In this document: positions 1 through 9,420 of the stretch, piece after piece | Numbering within the stretch: position 1 is the first letter of the stretch | Layout of the letters: every line of letters starts with the position of its first letter | Assembly: GCA_050743145.1 (NCBI GenBank) | Contig: JBOGDU010000266.1 | Span: 1 to 16,300, forward strand | Length of the DNA: 16,300 bases | Reading direction: 5' to 3' | Origin: DASRTE01 sp050743145 | GTDB lineage: Bacteria; Actinomycetota; Actinomycetes; Jiangellales; Jiangellaceae | Translations under genes and position numbers: made by a program | Notes under the pieces: model-generated | Databases searched by the model: none | What the model was told of the DNA's origin: nothing | What the model saw: the letters and a program-made list of their open reading frames with translations, nothing else

Positions 1-14
1 CCGCGAGGAGCGCA

Positions 15-386
15 ATGCTCGCCGTCACCCGATACCGCATCGCTCCTGCCGGCGCAGCGTCGTTCCTGGCTCAGGCGCGGGCCGCATTGGCAGTGCTCGC
101 GGCACGCCCGGGTTGGCGAACGGGACAGGTCGGGCGAGCAATCGACGACCCGACGCTGTGGGTGCTGACCAGCGAGTGGGACGATGTCGGGTCGTACCGT
201 CGGGCGCTGTCGGACAACGAGGTGAGGCTCAATGCGGTCCCTCTGCTCGCTGGGGCGATCGACGAGCCCACAGCGTTCGAGGTGCTGACCGACGTCGACG
301 GCCCAGGCTCTGCCGTGGCCGTCGACGCGGGGCACGTCGCCGTCGGCGAGGCCGCCGCCCCGGCCGTCCCGACCGACCTCGACTGA
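15..386 (+). CDS. Antibiotic biosynthesis monooxygenase (ABM) domain protein
   Basis: This 123-residue protein resembles the small ABM/dimeric alpha-beta barrel family. An N-terminal beta strand (LAVTRYRIAP) is followed by a helix rich in Ala and Arg (about 14-31). A beta hairpin with the family-like segment LWVLTSEWDD (about 48-57) and a second helix (SYRRALSDNEVR, about 60-71) come next, then a last strand near AFEVLTDV. The final 30 residues are Ala/Val/Pro-rich and probably disordered. The family includes monooxygenases acting without metal or flavin, haem-degrading enzymes and many proteins of unknown role; no substrate can be named. The ATG is supported by a GAGGAG Shine-Dalgarno (SD) sequence at 4-9. 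The gene converges on the cellulase gene at 614-1861. The fold assignment is from pattern resemblance, so the function is uncertain. Confidence 0.75.
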   Translation: MLAVTRYRIAPAGAASFLAQARAALAVLAARPGWRTGQVGRAIDDPTLWVLTSEWDDVGSYRRALSDNEVRLNAVPLLAGAIDEPTAFEVLTDVDGPGSAVAVDAGHVAVGEAAAPAVPTDLD

Positions 387-613
387 GGAGCACGGTCACC
401 GCACGGCCGAGTCCTGCGTGGTCCGCCGCGCTTCGCCGGACACTGCTTCGCCCCGATCACGCGTCCACAAAACGGGCGGACCGTGCGCGCGGGCGTGCGC
501 GAGCGGGGCAAAGCACCTGTTGATCACGGTCGAGCGGTCCCCGCCGGCCTGCACAGGCCTTGTCGGGCCGCCAATCCCCGGCTCGTCGGAGACGGCGTGC
601 ATGCGCCGAACTG
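387..613. other. Convergent intergenic spacer, no gene seen
   Basis: This 227-bp spacer separates the 3' ends of the ABM-fold gene (+) and the cellulase gene (-). It should hold the terminators of both. I see only weak candidates: a short inverted repeat GTCCG/CGGAC at 421-425 and 437-441, and the compact palindrome GGCCTGCACAGGCC at 546-559. Neither has a T-tract. Open frames crossing the spacer lack start signals and recognisable protein character. Confidence 0.6.
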
Positions 614-1861
614 CTACCCCAGGGGCGGCTGCGCCAGTCGCGCCCGTTCGAGCGCCTGCTCGGGGAACCACACGCCCGCGGGTGGATCGGCGTGTCCGCG
701 GACCGGGTCGATGCCGCCGCCCGGCGCCCAGCGTGTGCACTCGCCGTCGGACTCGCCGGGGATCTTGACCCACAGGTAGGCGTCGATCAGTGGGCTGGAC
801 GTCGCGCTCGTCGGGCGAAGACCCAACCCTCGATCCGGCGGGTTGCACCAGTCCTGCGGGTCGCCCGGTGGGTGGTTCGCCGGCGGCGTCCACGGCCCCA
901 GGCCGTTGCGGCTGGTGTCGACCACGAAGTGCGTCGCCTCCGCCGCCGTCGGGAACGCGAGCCCGGCGTCGGCGTATTGCTGCACGTACTGCTGGTCGGT
1001 GAGCACCCAGGTGTCGAAGTCGGCCGGGTTCGCGGGGAAGTACTGGCTGCCGCACCACGCGACGTTCCACCAGTCGCGCTGCTCGGCCAGGTAGAGGCAC
1101 AGGGAGGTCCAGGTGCCGTACTTCTCCAGCTTCCGCTGCTCCTGGTAGTTCGACACGTTGACGAAGAAGCCGTCGGCCCGTTCCACTCCTGCCTTGATCA
1201 GCCGGTCGGAAAGGTCGCCGACCCCGAGCCAGCCGCTGTGCGTGCCGTCGAGGTAGACCGCGGCGTTGGGCTGCTCCTTGATCCGGTCGACGGCGGCGTT
1301 GAGTTCGGTGAACCGTGCGGCGGCCAGCGAGGCGTCGCCTCCCGCGGGTTGGCACCACTCGAGGTCGCCGTTGATGGTCGTGTACCACGGGATGATGCCG
1401 AGGCCGTCGGGCTCGAGGATCACGATCACCTCGGCCTTGCCGATGCCGGCGGCGAAGCCCTCGATCCACGCCAGGTACTCGTCGGTGCCGGACGCCCCAC
1501 CCGCCGAGAACTGCGAGCAGTCGCGGTACGGGATGTTGTAGACGACCAGCACCGGTACCGACTTCTTGGCCTTCGCCCGGTTGACGGTGTTGCGGACGTC
1601 CTGCTGGACCTGCGTCGGAGTGCCGCCCTCGAACCAGACCGCCTGGGGCGTGTCGACCATCGCTTTGATCAGGGCGGCGTCGTCCTTGTTGCCTTCGGAC
1701 TTCAGTTCGGCAATCTGCTGGACTGCTTCGCGGTTGGGCTTCGGCACGTAGAACTGCGTGTCGTCCGCGGCTGCGGAGGGCGCGGCGACCAGAGCCGCAC
1801 CGAGCACAGCCGTGACACCGGCCAGCGCAGCGATGTGCCGTCGAGACGTGCGAGTAGTCAT
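614..1861 (-). CDS. Secreted glycoside hydrolase family 6 (cellulase/cellobiohydrolase)
   Basis: This 415-residue secreted enzyme probably hydrolyses beta-1,4-glucan with inversion. The start at 1861 is chosen because GGGAGG lies 6 nt upstream; an in-frame ATG at 1897 has no such support. A signal peptide covers residues 1 to about 32: an Arg-rich n-region (TTRTSRRH), a hydrophobic core (ALAGVTAVLGAALVA) and an AxA-type cleavage region (APSAAADD). Both GH6 signatures are present: YNIPYRDCSQFSAGGASG, with the conserved Asp of RDC at 114, and VIVILEPDGLGI, with the catalytic-acid Asp at 152. HSGWLG, the VDTSRNGLGP motif (Asp 315) and WVKIPGESDG near residues 364-373 complete the core. There are six Cys after the signal peptide, enough for the usual two disulfides. 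No carbohydrate-binding module or linker is visible, so this is a catalytic domain only. Endo- or exo-action cannot be decided from the sequence. A CebR-like box upstream suggests repression relieved by cello-oligosaccharides. Confidence 0.95.
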   Translation of the reverse strand: MTTRTSRRHIAALAGVTAVLGAALVAAPSAAADDTQFYVPKPNREAVQQIAELKSEGNKDDAALIKAMVDTPQAVWFEGGTPTQVQQDVRNTVNRAKAKKSVPVLVVYNIPYRDCSQFSAGGASGTDEYLAWIEGFAAGIGKAEVIVILEPDGLGIIPWYTTINGDLEWCQPAGGDASLAAARFTELNAAVDRIKEQPNAAVYLDGTHSGWLGVGDLSDRLIKAGVERADGFFVNVSNYQEQRKLEKYGTWTSLCLYLAEQRDWWNVAWCGSQYFPANPADFDTWVLTDQQYVQQYADAGLAFPTAAEATHFVVDTSRNGLGPWTPPANHPPGDPQDWCNPPDRGLGLRPTSATSSPLIDAYLWVKIPGESDGECTRWAPGGGIDPVRGHADPPAGVWFPEQALERARLAQPPLG

Positions 1862-1943
1862 TGCCGGCCTCCCGTTGCGCGGTCGGTACGGGGCCACCGA
1901 GAGCGAGCATCACAGGAGGCCACCGTGCGGGGCAAGACCTACG

Positions 1944-1957
1944 TGGGAACGCTCTCA
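1944..1957. promoter_or_regulatory. CebR/CelR-like operator upstream of the cellulase gene
   Basis: TGGGAACGCTCTCA matches 12 of 14 positions of the actinobacterial CebR/CelR palindrome TGGGAGCGCTCCCA. Known members of this LacI-family group repress cellulase and cellobiose-uptake genes until cello-oligosaccharides bind. The box lies 83 bp upstream of the GH6 start codon, a sensible place for an operator. No cebR gene is in the window, so the regulator itself is inferred. Confidence 0.7.
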
Positions 1958-1978
1958 CATCGATCTCGACATGTGAGA
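1953..1978. repeat. 8-bp perfect inverted repeat overlapping the CebR-like box
   Basis: TCTCACAT (1953-1960) and ATGTGAGA (1971-1978) are exact reverse complements separated by 10 bp. The left arm shares its first five bases with the right half of the CebR-like operator. The arrangement suits either a second dimeric regulator site or a small stem-loop in the leader of the cellulase transcript. No known consensus is assigned. Confidence 0.5.
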
Positions 1979-2009
1979 CAGCCGCCACCAATCGTCCTCG
2001 ACTCCTCCG

Positions 2010-2060
2010 GTGATCATCGGCACTTCGGTTCCCCATGGGACCCGCAGTGCCGACGATCAC
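2010..2060. repeat. Long imperfect inverted repeat upstream of glyS
   Basis: GTGATCATCGGCACT (2010-2024) pairs with AGTGCCGACGATCAC (2046-2060) in 14 of 15 positions. The single mismatch (A2016/C2054) becomes a G-U wobble in a leftward transcript. The 21-nt centre contains the self-palindromic CCCATGGG at 2032-2039. There is no T-tract on either side. It may be a REP-like element, a transcription barrier insulating glyS from the cellulase gene, or a regulator site. Confidence 0.6.
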
Positions 2061-2163
2061 AGGGGCTATCGGTCGCGATCGAGGTGATCGGCTGTCCGCC
2101 AGCCGGTAACCTTGGACACCGACTCGACCTCGCCGACCGCCAGCCGGATGGAGTGACCACCTC

Positions 2164-3549
<1,386 letters not shown>

Positions 3550-3564
3550 ATGGGAGTGACGCCC

Positions 3565-5160
<1,596 letters not shown>

Positions 5161-5180
5161 GCGAAGGCCGGTGGGCGACG

Positions 5181-6539
5181 ATGACGGCCGGAACCGGCGG
5201 AGTCCAGGACGACGAGTTCCTCTCCGGCCTGGAGGCCGGGCTCGCCGCGGCGGACGCACGCATCGCCCGCCTGTACCCGGGTGACTCCGGGAGTCGCCAA
5301 CCCGTGCACACCATGTACGTGCCGGCCACCCGCTTCCACAGCGACCTGGCTCCGGCCTGGGGCGCGACGGCGCTGGAGGTCCTCGGCGATCACGGCGGTG
5401 GCCCGGCCGGCCTGGCCGCGGCGTTCGGCGTCGACGATCTCCCCGGGCTCCACGATCGCGTCGTCCGGAAGCTCGGCGACGAGCCGGTCGAGGACATGCG
5501 GATCGACTTCGAGGACGGCTACGGCGAGCCCGGCGACGCGGCCGAGGACGCCGAGGCGCTGTCCGCGGCACACGCGCTGGCCACGGCGCTGGACGCAGGC
5601 ACGGCACCTCCGTTCGTCGGACTCCGATGCAAGAGCCTGGATCGCGCGACCCGGCGCCGCGGCGTCCGCACGGTCGACCTGTTCCTTGCCGCCCTGCTCG
5701 AACGGGCGGACCTGCCCGACGGGTTCGTGGTGACCCTGCCGAAGGTCGTCGCGATCGAGCAGGTCGCGGCGTTCGTCCGCGTACTTCAGCGGCTGGAGGA
5801 GGCGCACAGCCTTGCCGAGGGGCGGCTCCGGTTCGAGATCCAGGTGGAGACGCCGCAGTCGGTGCTGTCCGCCGACGGGCGGGTCGCGCTCCCGCGCCTC
5901 GTGTGGGCTGCCGAGGGCCGGTGCGTCGGCCTGCACTTCGGCACCTACGACTACAGCGCCGCGCTCGGGGTCGCGGCTGCGCACCAGAGCCTGGCCCACC
6001 CGGTCGCCGACTCGGCGAAGGCGCTGATGCAGATAGCTGCTGCCGGCACCGGCGTGCGGCTGTCCGACGGGTCCACGAACCTGCTCCCCGTGGGTGACGA
6101 GGCCGCCGTCCGGGCGGGCTGGCGCGAGCACGCGCGCCTGGTCCGTCGCTCCTTGGAGCGGGCGTTCTACCAGGGGTGGGACCTGCACCCTCACCAGTTG
6201 CCGAGCCGCTTCGTGGCCACGTTCGCGTTCTTCCGCGCCGGTCTGCCGGCGACGGCTGAGCGGTTGCGCGGCTACGTCGAGCGTCGTGCGGGCGGGGTCC
6301 TCGACGAGCCGGCAACGGCCCAGGCGCTTGCCGGCTTTCTGCTCCGGGGCCTCGCCTGCGGCGCTCTGGACGAGGACGAGGTGACGGCGGCCACGACACT
6401 GGACCCGCCCGCCCTGGAGGGTCTGGCCCGTCGTCGTCGCCCCCATGATCATGTCGACTTTGCTGCCCGTGGTGGCGGCAAAATCGACATGATCATGGGG
6501 GAGGGGGAAGGGGGGTCGAGCCCGCGTGCCGGTGCTTGA
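5181..6539 (+). CDS. CitE/HpcH-like aldolase family protein (DUF6986 type), reaction unknown
   Basis: The 452-residue protein carries the ordered motifs of the CitE/HpcH/HpaI TIM-barrel superfamily. RIDFEDGYGE (107-116) stands where CitE has its LDLEDAV motif. GLRCKS (147-152) gives the substrate Arg, and TLPKV (185-189) follows. The two expected metal ligands are Glu 223 in QVETPQSVL and Asp 257 in GTYDYSAALG. LHPHQ (335-339) corresponds to the late IHP motif. It therefore looks catalytically complete. Superfamily members cleave or form C-C bonds of 2-oxo or acyl-CoA substrates, but the substrate here is not known. It starts 20 bp after aceB, with GGTGGG at 5170-5175 as ribosome site, and its end overlaps allB by 14 nt. 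This points to a role in glyoxylate or ureidoglycolate metabolism. Residues 420-441 are encoded by a REP-like palindrome, so the last 30 or so residues may be an acquired tail. Confidence 0.85.
   Translation: MTAGTGGVQDDEFLSGLEAGLAAADARIARLYPGDSGSRQPVHTMYVPATRFHSDLAPAWGATALEVLGDHGGGPAGLAAAFGVDDLPGLHDRVVRKLGDEPVEDMRIDFEDGYGEPGDAAEDAEALSAAHALATALDAGTAPPFVGLRCKSLDRATRRRGVRTVDLFLAALLERADLPDGFVVTLPKVVAIEQVAAFVRVLQRLEEAHSLAEGRLRFEIQVETPQSVLSADGRVALPRLVWAAEGRCVGLHFGTYDYSAALGVAAAHQSLAHPVADSAKALMQIAAAGTGVRLSDGSTNLLPVGDEAAVRAGWREHARLVRRSLERAFYQGWDLHPHQLPSRFVATFAFFRAGLPATAERLRGYVERRAGGVLDEPATAQALAGFLLRGLACGALDEDEVTAATTLDPPALEGLARRRRPHDHVDFAARGGGKIDMIMGEGEGGSSPRAGA
6440..6501. repeat. 62-bp REP-like palindrome inside a coding frame
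   Basis: Two 28-bp arms (6440-6467 and 6474-6501) pair in 26 positions around a 6-nt loop. The two exceptions are C6458/A6483, and T6464/G6477 which is a wobble in the + transcript. Each arm contains CATGATCATG, itself a perfect palindrome, followed by TCGA and a TTTGC-type stretch. The element is AT-richer than its surroundings and lies at the 3' end of the aldolase gene, just before allB. There is no T-tract, so it does not resemble a standard intrinsic terminator. Its form suggests a dispersed palindromic repeat; I see no second copy in the window. Confidence 0.85.
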
Positions 6540-7863
6540 CGTCGTGTTCCGGGCGCGCCGGATGGTGACGGCCACGGGCGAGATCGCCGCCTCCGTCGGT
6601 GTGCAGGGCGGCCGCATCGCGACGATCGAGCCGCTGGCGGCGGCGCTGACGGCCGACCTCGTCGTGGACATCGACGACGACGCGGTCCTGTTGCCCGGTC
6701 TGGTCGACACCCACGTCCACGTCAACGAGCCGGGTCGGACCGAGTGGGAGGGATTCGCCAGTGCCACCGCCGCTGCAGCGGCAGGCGGTGTCACCACAGT
6801 GATCGACATGCCGCTCAACAGCATCCCGGCGACGGTCGACGTCGATGCACTCGCGGCGAAGCGCGACGCAGCGGCCGGACAGTGCCACGTCGACGTCGGG
6901 TTCTGGGGCGGGGCAGTGCCGGCGAACCGTACGTCGCTGCGCGCGTTGTACGAGGCGGGTGTCTTCGGCTTCAAGTGCTTCCTCTCGCCCTCGGGGGTCG
7001 AGGAGTTCCCGCCGCTGAGCTACGTCGAGTTGAGGGAACACCTGCGGATCCTGAGCGACATCGGCGTGCCGATGCTCGTTCACGCGGAGGACCCGGAGGT
7101 GCTCAGCCAGGCGTCCGCGGCAGGTGGCCGACACTACGCGGACTTCCTGCACTCTCGTCCGCCCGAAGCCGAGAATCTGGCGATAGCGCGCATCGTCGAG
7201 GCGGCCCGGTCGGCGCGGGCTCGGACCCACATCGTGCACCTGTCGAGCGCCGACGCGCTGGCGACGATCCGCCGAGCCCGCGACGGTGGCGTGGCCGTCA
7301 CCGCCGAGACATGCCCGCACTACCTCTGCTTCACCGCCGAGGAAGTACCCGACGGTGCGACGGTGTTCAAGTGCTGTCCACCGATCCGGGAGGCCGCCAA
7401 CCGAGAGCTGCTCTGGGCAGGGGTCGCCGACGGAACGGTCGGCGCGGTCGTCTCCGACCACTCGCCCTGCACGCCGGAGCTCAAGCTCCTCGACGACGGC
7501 GACTTCTGCCTTGCGTGGGGAGGAATCGCCTCCGTCCAGGTGGGTCTGCCGGCGGTGTGGACGGAGGCCCGGAGGCGGGGATTCATGCTCAGTGACGTTG
7601 TCCGATGGATGGCCGAAGGACCGGCCACGCTCGCCGGGCTTCGTCGCAAGGGCCGCATCGAGGTCGGTCGCGACGCCGACCTGTGTGCCTTCGCCCCCGA
7701 CGAGCCGTTCGTCGTCGATCCGGCCGCTCTGCGCCACCGCAACCCCCTGACCCCGTACACCGGCAGGTCGCTCACGGGAGTTGTGCGCTCGACCTGGCTG
7801 CGCGGCGCTCCGGTCGACGGCGAGATCCCCAACGGGGGTCTGATCACGAGGGGAGCGGCATGA
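6526..7863 (+). CDS. allB: Allantoinase
   Basis: This 445-residue cyclic amidohydrolase opens the hydantoin ring of allantoin to give allantoate. The dinuclear metal site is complete: His 63 and His 65 in DTHVHVNEPG, the carbamylated Lys 150 in GFKCFLS, His 186 in MLVHAEDPE, His 238 in HIVHLSS and Asp 311 in VSDHSPCTPELK. The last motif, with length and overall order, favours allantoinase over dihydropyrimidinase or dihydroorotase. The GTG start has a G-rich ribosome site (GGGGG near 6511-6516) and overlaps the aldolase stop by 14 nt. The gene ends in an ATGA overlap with the allantoicase gene, so the two products are probably translationally coupled. Allantoicase next door supports the assignment. 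Confidence 0.95.
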   Translation: MPVLDVVFRARRMVTATGEIAASVGVQGGRIATIEPLAAALTADLVVDIDDDAVLLPGLVDTHVHVNEPGRTEWEGFASATAAAAAGGVTTVIDMPLNSIPATVDVDALAAKRDAAAGQCHVDVGFWGGAVPANRTSLRALYEAGVFGFKCFLSPSGVEEFPPLSYVELREHLRILSDIGVPMLVHAEDPEVLSQASAAGGRHYADFLHSRPPEAENLAIARIVEAARSARARTHIVHLSSADALATIRRARDGGVAVTAETCPHYLCFTAEEVPDGATVFKCCPPIREAANRELLWAGVADGTVGAVVSDHSPCTPELKLLDDGDFCLAWGGIASVQVGLPAVWTEARRRGFMLSDVVRWMAEGPATLAGLRRKGRIEVGRDADLCAFAPDEPFVVDPAALRHRNPLTPYTGRSLTGVVRSTWLRGAPVDGEIPNGGLITRGAA

Positions 7864-8912
7864 CCACCGAGTTCACGTCGTTGCCCGACCTCGCCTCTCG
7901 CGCGCTCGGTGGAAGCGTGGTCTCCGCGTCCGACGAACTGTTCGCAGAGCGGGAGAACCTGATCCGGCCCGAGCCGCCGGTATTCACGGCGGGCGATTTC
8001 GGGAACAAGGGCCAGGTCTACGACGGGTGGGAGACGCGCCGGCGACGGTCACCGGGACACGACCACGCGATCGTTCGTCTCGGTGCGCCCGGCATCGTCC
8101 ACGGCGTCGTCGTCGACACCGCGTTCTTCCGTGGCAACTATCCGCCTCGGATCTCGGTGGAGGCCACGTCGGTCGAGGGCTACCCGTCGCCGGACGACCT
8201 GGCCGACGCCGTCTGGGAGACCATCGTCGGCGAGTCGTCGGCGGAGGGGGACACGGCCAACCGCTATGCGGTCGACTCCGACCGGCGCTGGACGCACGTG
8301 CGGCTCTCGATCCACCCCGATGGCGGGGTGGCGCGGTTCCGCGTCCACGGCGAGGTCGTTCCGGACCCACGCCACCTCGAGGGGACCGTCGATGTCGCTG
8401 CGCTCGAGAACGGCGGGGGCGTCGTCGACTGCTCGGACACGTTCTACTCGTCGCCGGTCAACCTCATCCTCCCGGGCCGGGCGCGCAGCATGGGGGAGGG
8501 CTGGGAGAACGCCCGACGCCGCGGCGGCGGCAACGACCACGTGACGCTCGGGCTGGCTGCGGCGACTCGCCTGCGCGAGGTCGTCGTCGACACCTCCTTC
8601 TTTGTCGGCAACGCACCAGGATGGGTCCGGGTGTCGGCGGCGGACCAGCGGATCGAACCCTTGCCCGACCCGGCGGACTGGGCCGAGGTGCTGTCGCGGA
8701 CCCGGCTCCAGCCGGACACGCGCCACCGGTTCCTCGTCACGACGGCTGTGGTCACGCATGTCCGGATCGACGTCTACCCCGACGGGGGGCTGTCGCGGGT
8801 CAACCTGAACGGCGAGATCGACTCCGTGGCCCTCGACGAGCTCCGCAGCCGTTGGTGGCGCGCCCTTCCCGAGCCGCATCGCGCGACCCTGCACGAGGCC
8901 AAGCCGGACTGA
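7860..8912 (+). CDS. alc: Allantoicase
   Basis: The 350-residue enzyme hydrolyses allantoate to ureidoglycolate and urea. It consists of two homologous jelly-roll repeats, as expected for the family. Repeat 1 has YDGWETRRRRSPGHDHA (54-70), DTAFFRGN (86-93) and THVRLSIHPDGGVARF (145-160). Repeat 2 has GEGWENARRRGGGNDHV (212-228), DTSFFVGN (244-251) and THVRIDVYPDGGLSRV (299-314). The start ATG at 7860 overlaps the allB stop (ATGA) and has GGGGAG at 7850-7855. Open frame continues upstream of this ATG but only through allB in another frame. No ureidoglycolate lyase or urease gene follows, so those steps are encoded elsewhere or by the aldolase upstream. Confidence 0.96.
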   Translation: MTTEFTSLPDLASRALGGSVVSASDELFAERENLIRPEPPVFTAGDFGNKGQVYDGWETRRRRSPGHDHAIVRLGAPGIVHGVVVDTAFFRGNYPPRISVEATSVEGYPSPDDLADAVWETIVGESSAEGDTANRYAVDSDRRWTHVRLSIHPDGGVARFRVHGEVVPDPRHLEGTVDVAALENGGGVVDCSDTFYSSPVNLILPGRARSMGEGWENARRRGGGNDHVTLGLAAATRLREVVVDTSFFVGNAPGWVRVSAADQRIEPLPDPADWAEVLSRTRLQPDTRHRFLVTTAVVTHVRIDVYPDGGLSRVNLNGEIDSVALDELRSRWWRALPEPHRATLHEAKPD

Positions 8913-9027
8913 CGTCATCGGGTGCGAGGTACCGACCGGCGTTTCATGTGGGTGCCGAGATGGGCAGGAAGTGGATCAGTGGCTGCGGCACCCGAGCCGA
9001 GGCCTGCCTGAGAGGACGACCGGAGCC
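8913..9027. other. Intergenic region after alc with a weak stem-loop
   Basis: This 115-bp spacer ends the putative glyS-alc unit. GGGTGCCG (8950-8957) and CGGCACCC (8986-8993) are exact reverse complements but 28 nt apart, so the stem may be weak or coincidental. No T-tract and no clear promoter box are seen. Confidence 0.4.
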
Positions 9028-9309
9028 ATGGTCCGCACAGTGACCCGCTATTCGGCCGCGACCGTAGTGCTCGTCATCACCGGGGTCATCGCCGCCTTCA
9101 TCGCCCTCGCGATCGTGCTCCTACTCGTCGATGCCAACACGGACAACATGATCGTCAACGCGATCGTGACGGTCGGCGACTTCTTCACGACACCGTTCCA
9201 GGACATGTTCCCGCAGGCGAACGAGGAACGCGACGTGGTGATCAACTGGGGCATCGCACTGCTCGCCTACCTGGCCGTCGGCGGGCTCGTCGCCCGGGTC
9301 GCGCGCTGA
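9028..9309 (+). CDS. Small two-helix membrane protein, unknown function
   Basis: This 93-residue protein has two hydrophobic segments: about 10-34 (ATVVLVITGVIAAFIALAIV and onwards) and about 73-90 (WGIALLAYLAVGGLVARV). Between them lies a polar loop with DANTDNMIVNAI, FFTTPFQDMFP and a charged NEERD. The ATG at 9028 fits best, with GAGGA at 9012-9016; an in-frame ATG at 8971 would add a non-membrane leader of 19 residues with no clear ribosome site. The loop, with its FTTPFQDMF stretch, looks specific rather than generic, and similar small proteins seem to occur in related actinobacteria, but I do not know a function. The gene is followed 7 nt later by a stem-loop terminator, so it probably forms its own unit. 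Confidence 0.75.
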   Translation: MVRTVTRYSAATVVLVITGVIAAFIALAIVLLLVDANTDNMIVNAIVTVGDFFTTPFQDMFPQANEERDVVINWGIALLAYLAVGGLVARVAR

Positions 9310-9315
9310 CCGGAT

Positions 9316-9354
9316 CCTGGCCGCCCTGCCACCGGGCCGGGCAGGGCCGCCAGG
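9316..9354 (+). terminator. Stem-loop terminator after the small membrane protein gene
   Basis: CCTGGCCGCCCTGCC (9316-9330) pairs with GGCAGGGCCGCCAGG (9340-9354) in 14 of 15 positions around a 9-nt loop. It starts 7 nt after the stop codon. There is no U-tract, as is common for actinobacterial hairpin terminators. It also separates the preceding gene from dusB. Confidence 0.7.
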
Positions 9355-9408
9355 GTCATCTCCGACCTACAGCTCGAGTGTGGATCGGCCCCCGACGGGC
9401 GGCCGGGC

Positions 9409-9414
9409 GACAAT
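9409..9414 (+). promoter_or_regulatory. Putative -10 box for leaderless dusB transcript
   Basis: GACAAT ends 6 nt before the GTG of dusB and no Shine-Dalgarno sequence is present. This is the spacing expected when the transcript begins at the start codon. No convincing -35 is seen. It rests on spacing and a single hexamer. Confidence 0.4.
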
Positions 9415-9420
9415 GGGCCG

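Larger units (their letters stand above)
1862..2163. other. Divergent promoter region between cellulase and glyS
   Basis: This 302-bp region must contain the promoters of the GH6 gene (leftward) and glyS (rightward). It holds a CebR/CelR-like operator, two inverted repeats (1953-1978 and 2010-2060) and an 11-bp direct repeat CCGCCAGCCGG at 2096-2106 and 2137-2147. A TAACCT hexamer at 2107-2112 is a plausible glyS -10 box with a leader of roughly 45 nt, but I see no good -35. There is no T-box consensus upstream of glyS. I could not place a convincing -10 box for the cellulase gene. Confidence 0.6.

Noticed and set aside
546..559. GGCCTGCACAGGCC palindrome as a terminator between the convergent genes
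   Set aside because: A 6-bp stem with a 2-nt loop is too tight for a stable hairpin and there is no T-tract.
1862..2163. T-box riboswitch in front of glyS
   Set aside because: I see no T-box consensus or antiterminator-like element, and the only strong inverted repeat lies upstream of the likely -10 box.
6440..6501. Palindrome considered as a rho-independent terminator of the aldolase gene
   Set aside because: There is no T-tract, it lies inside the reading frame, and allB begins only 25 nt later with an overlapping start.
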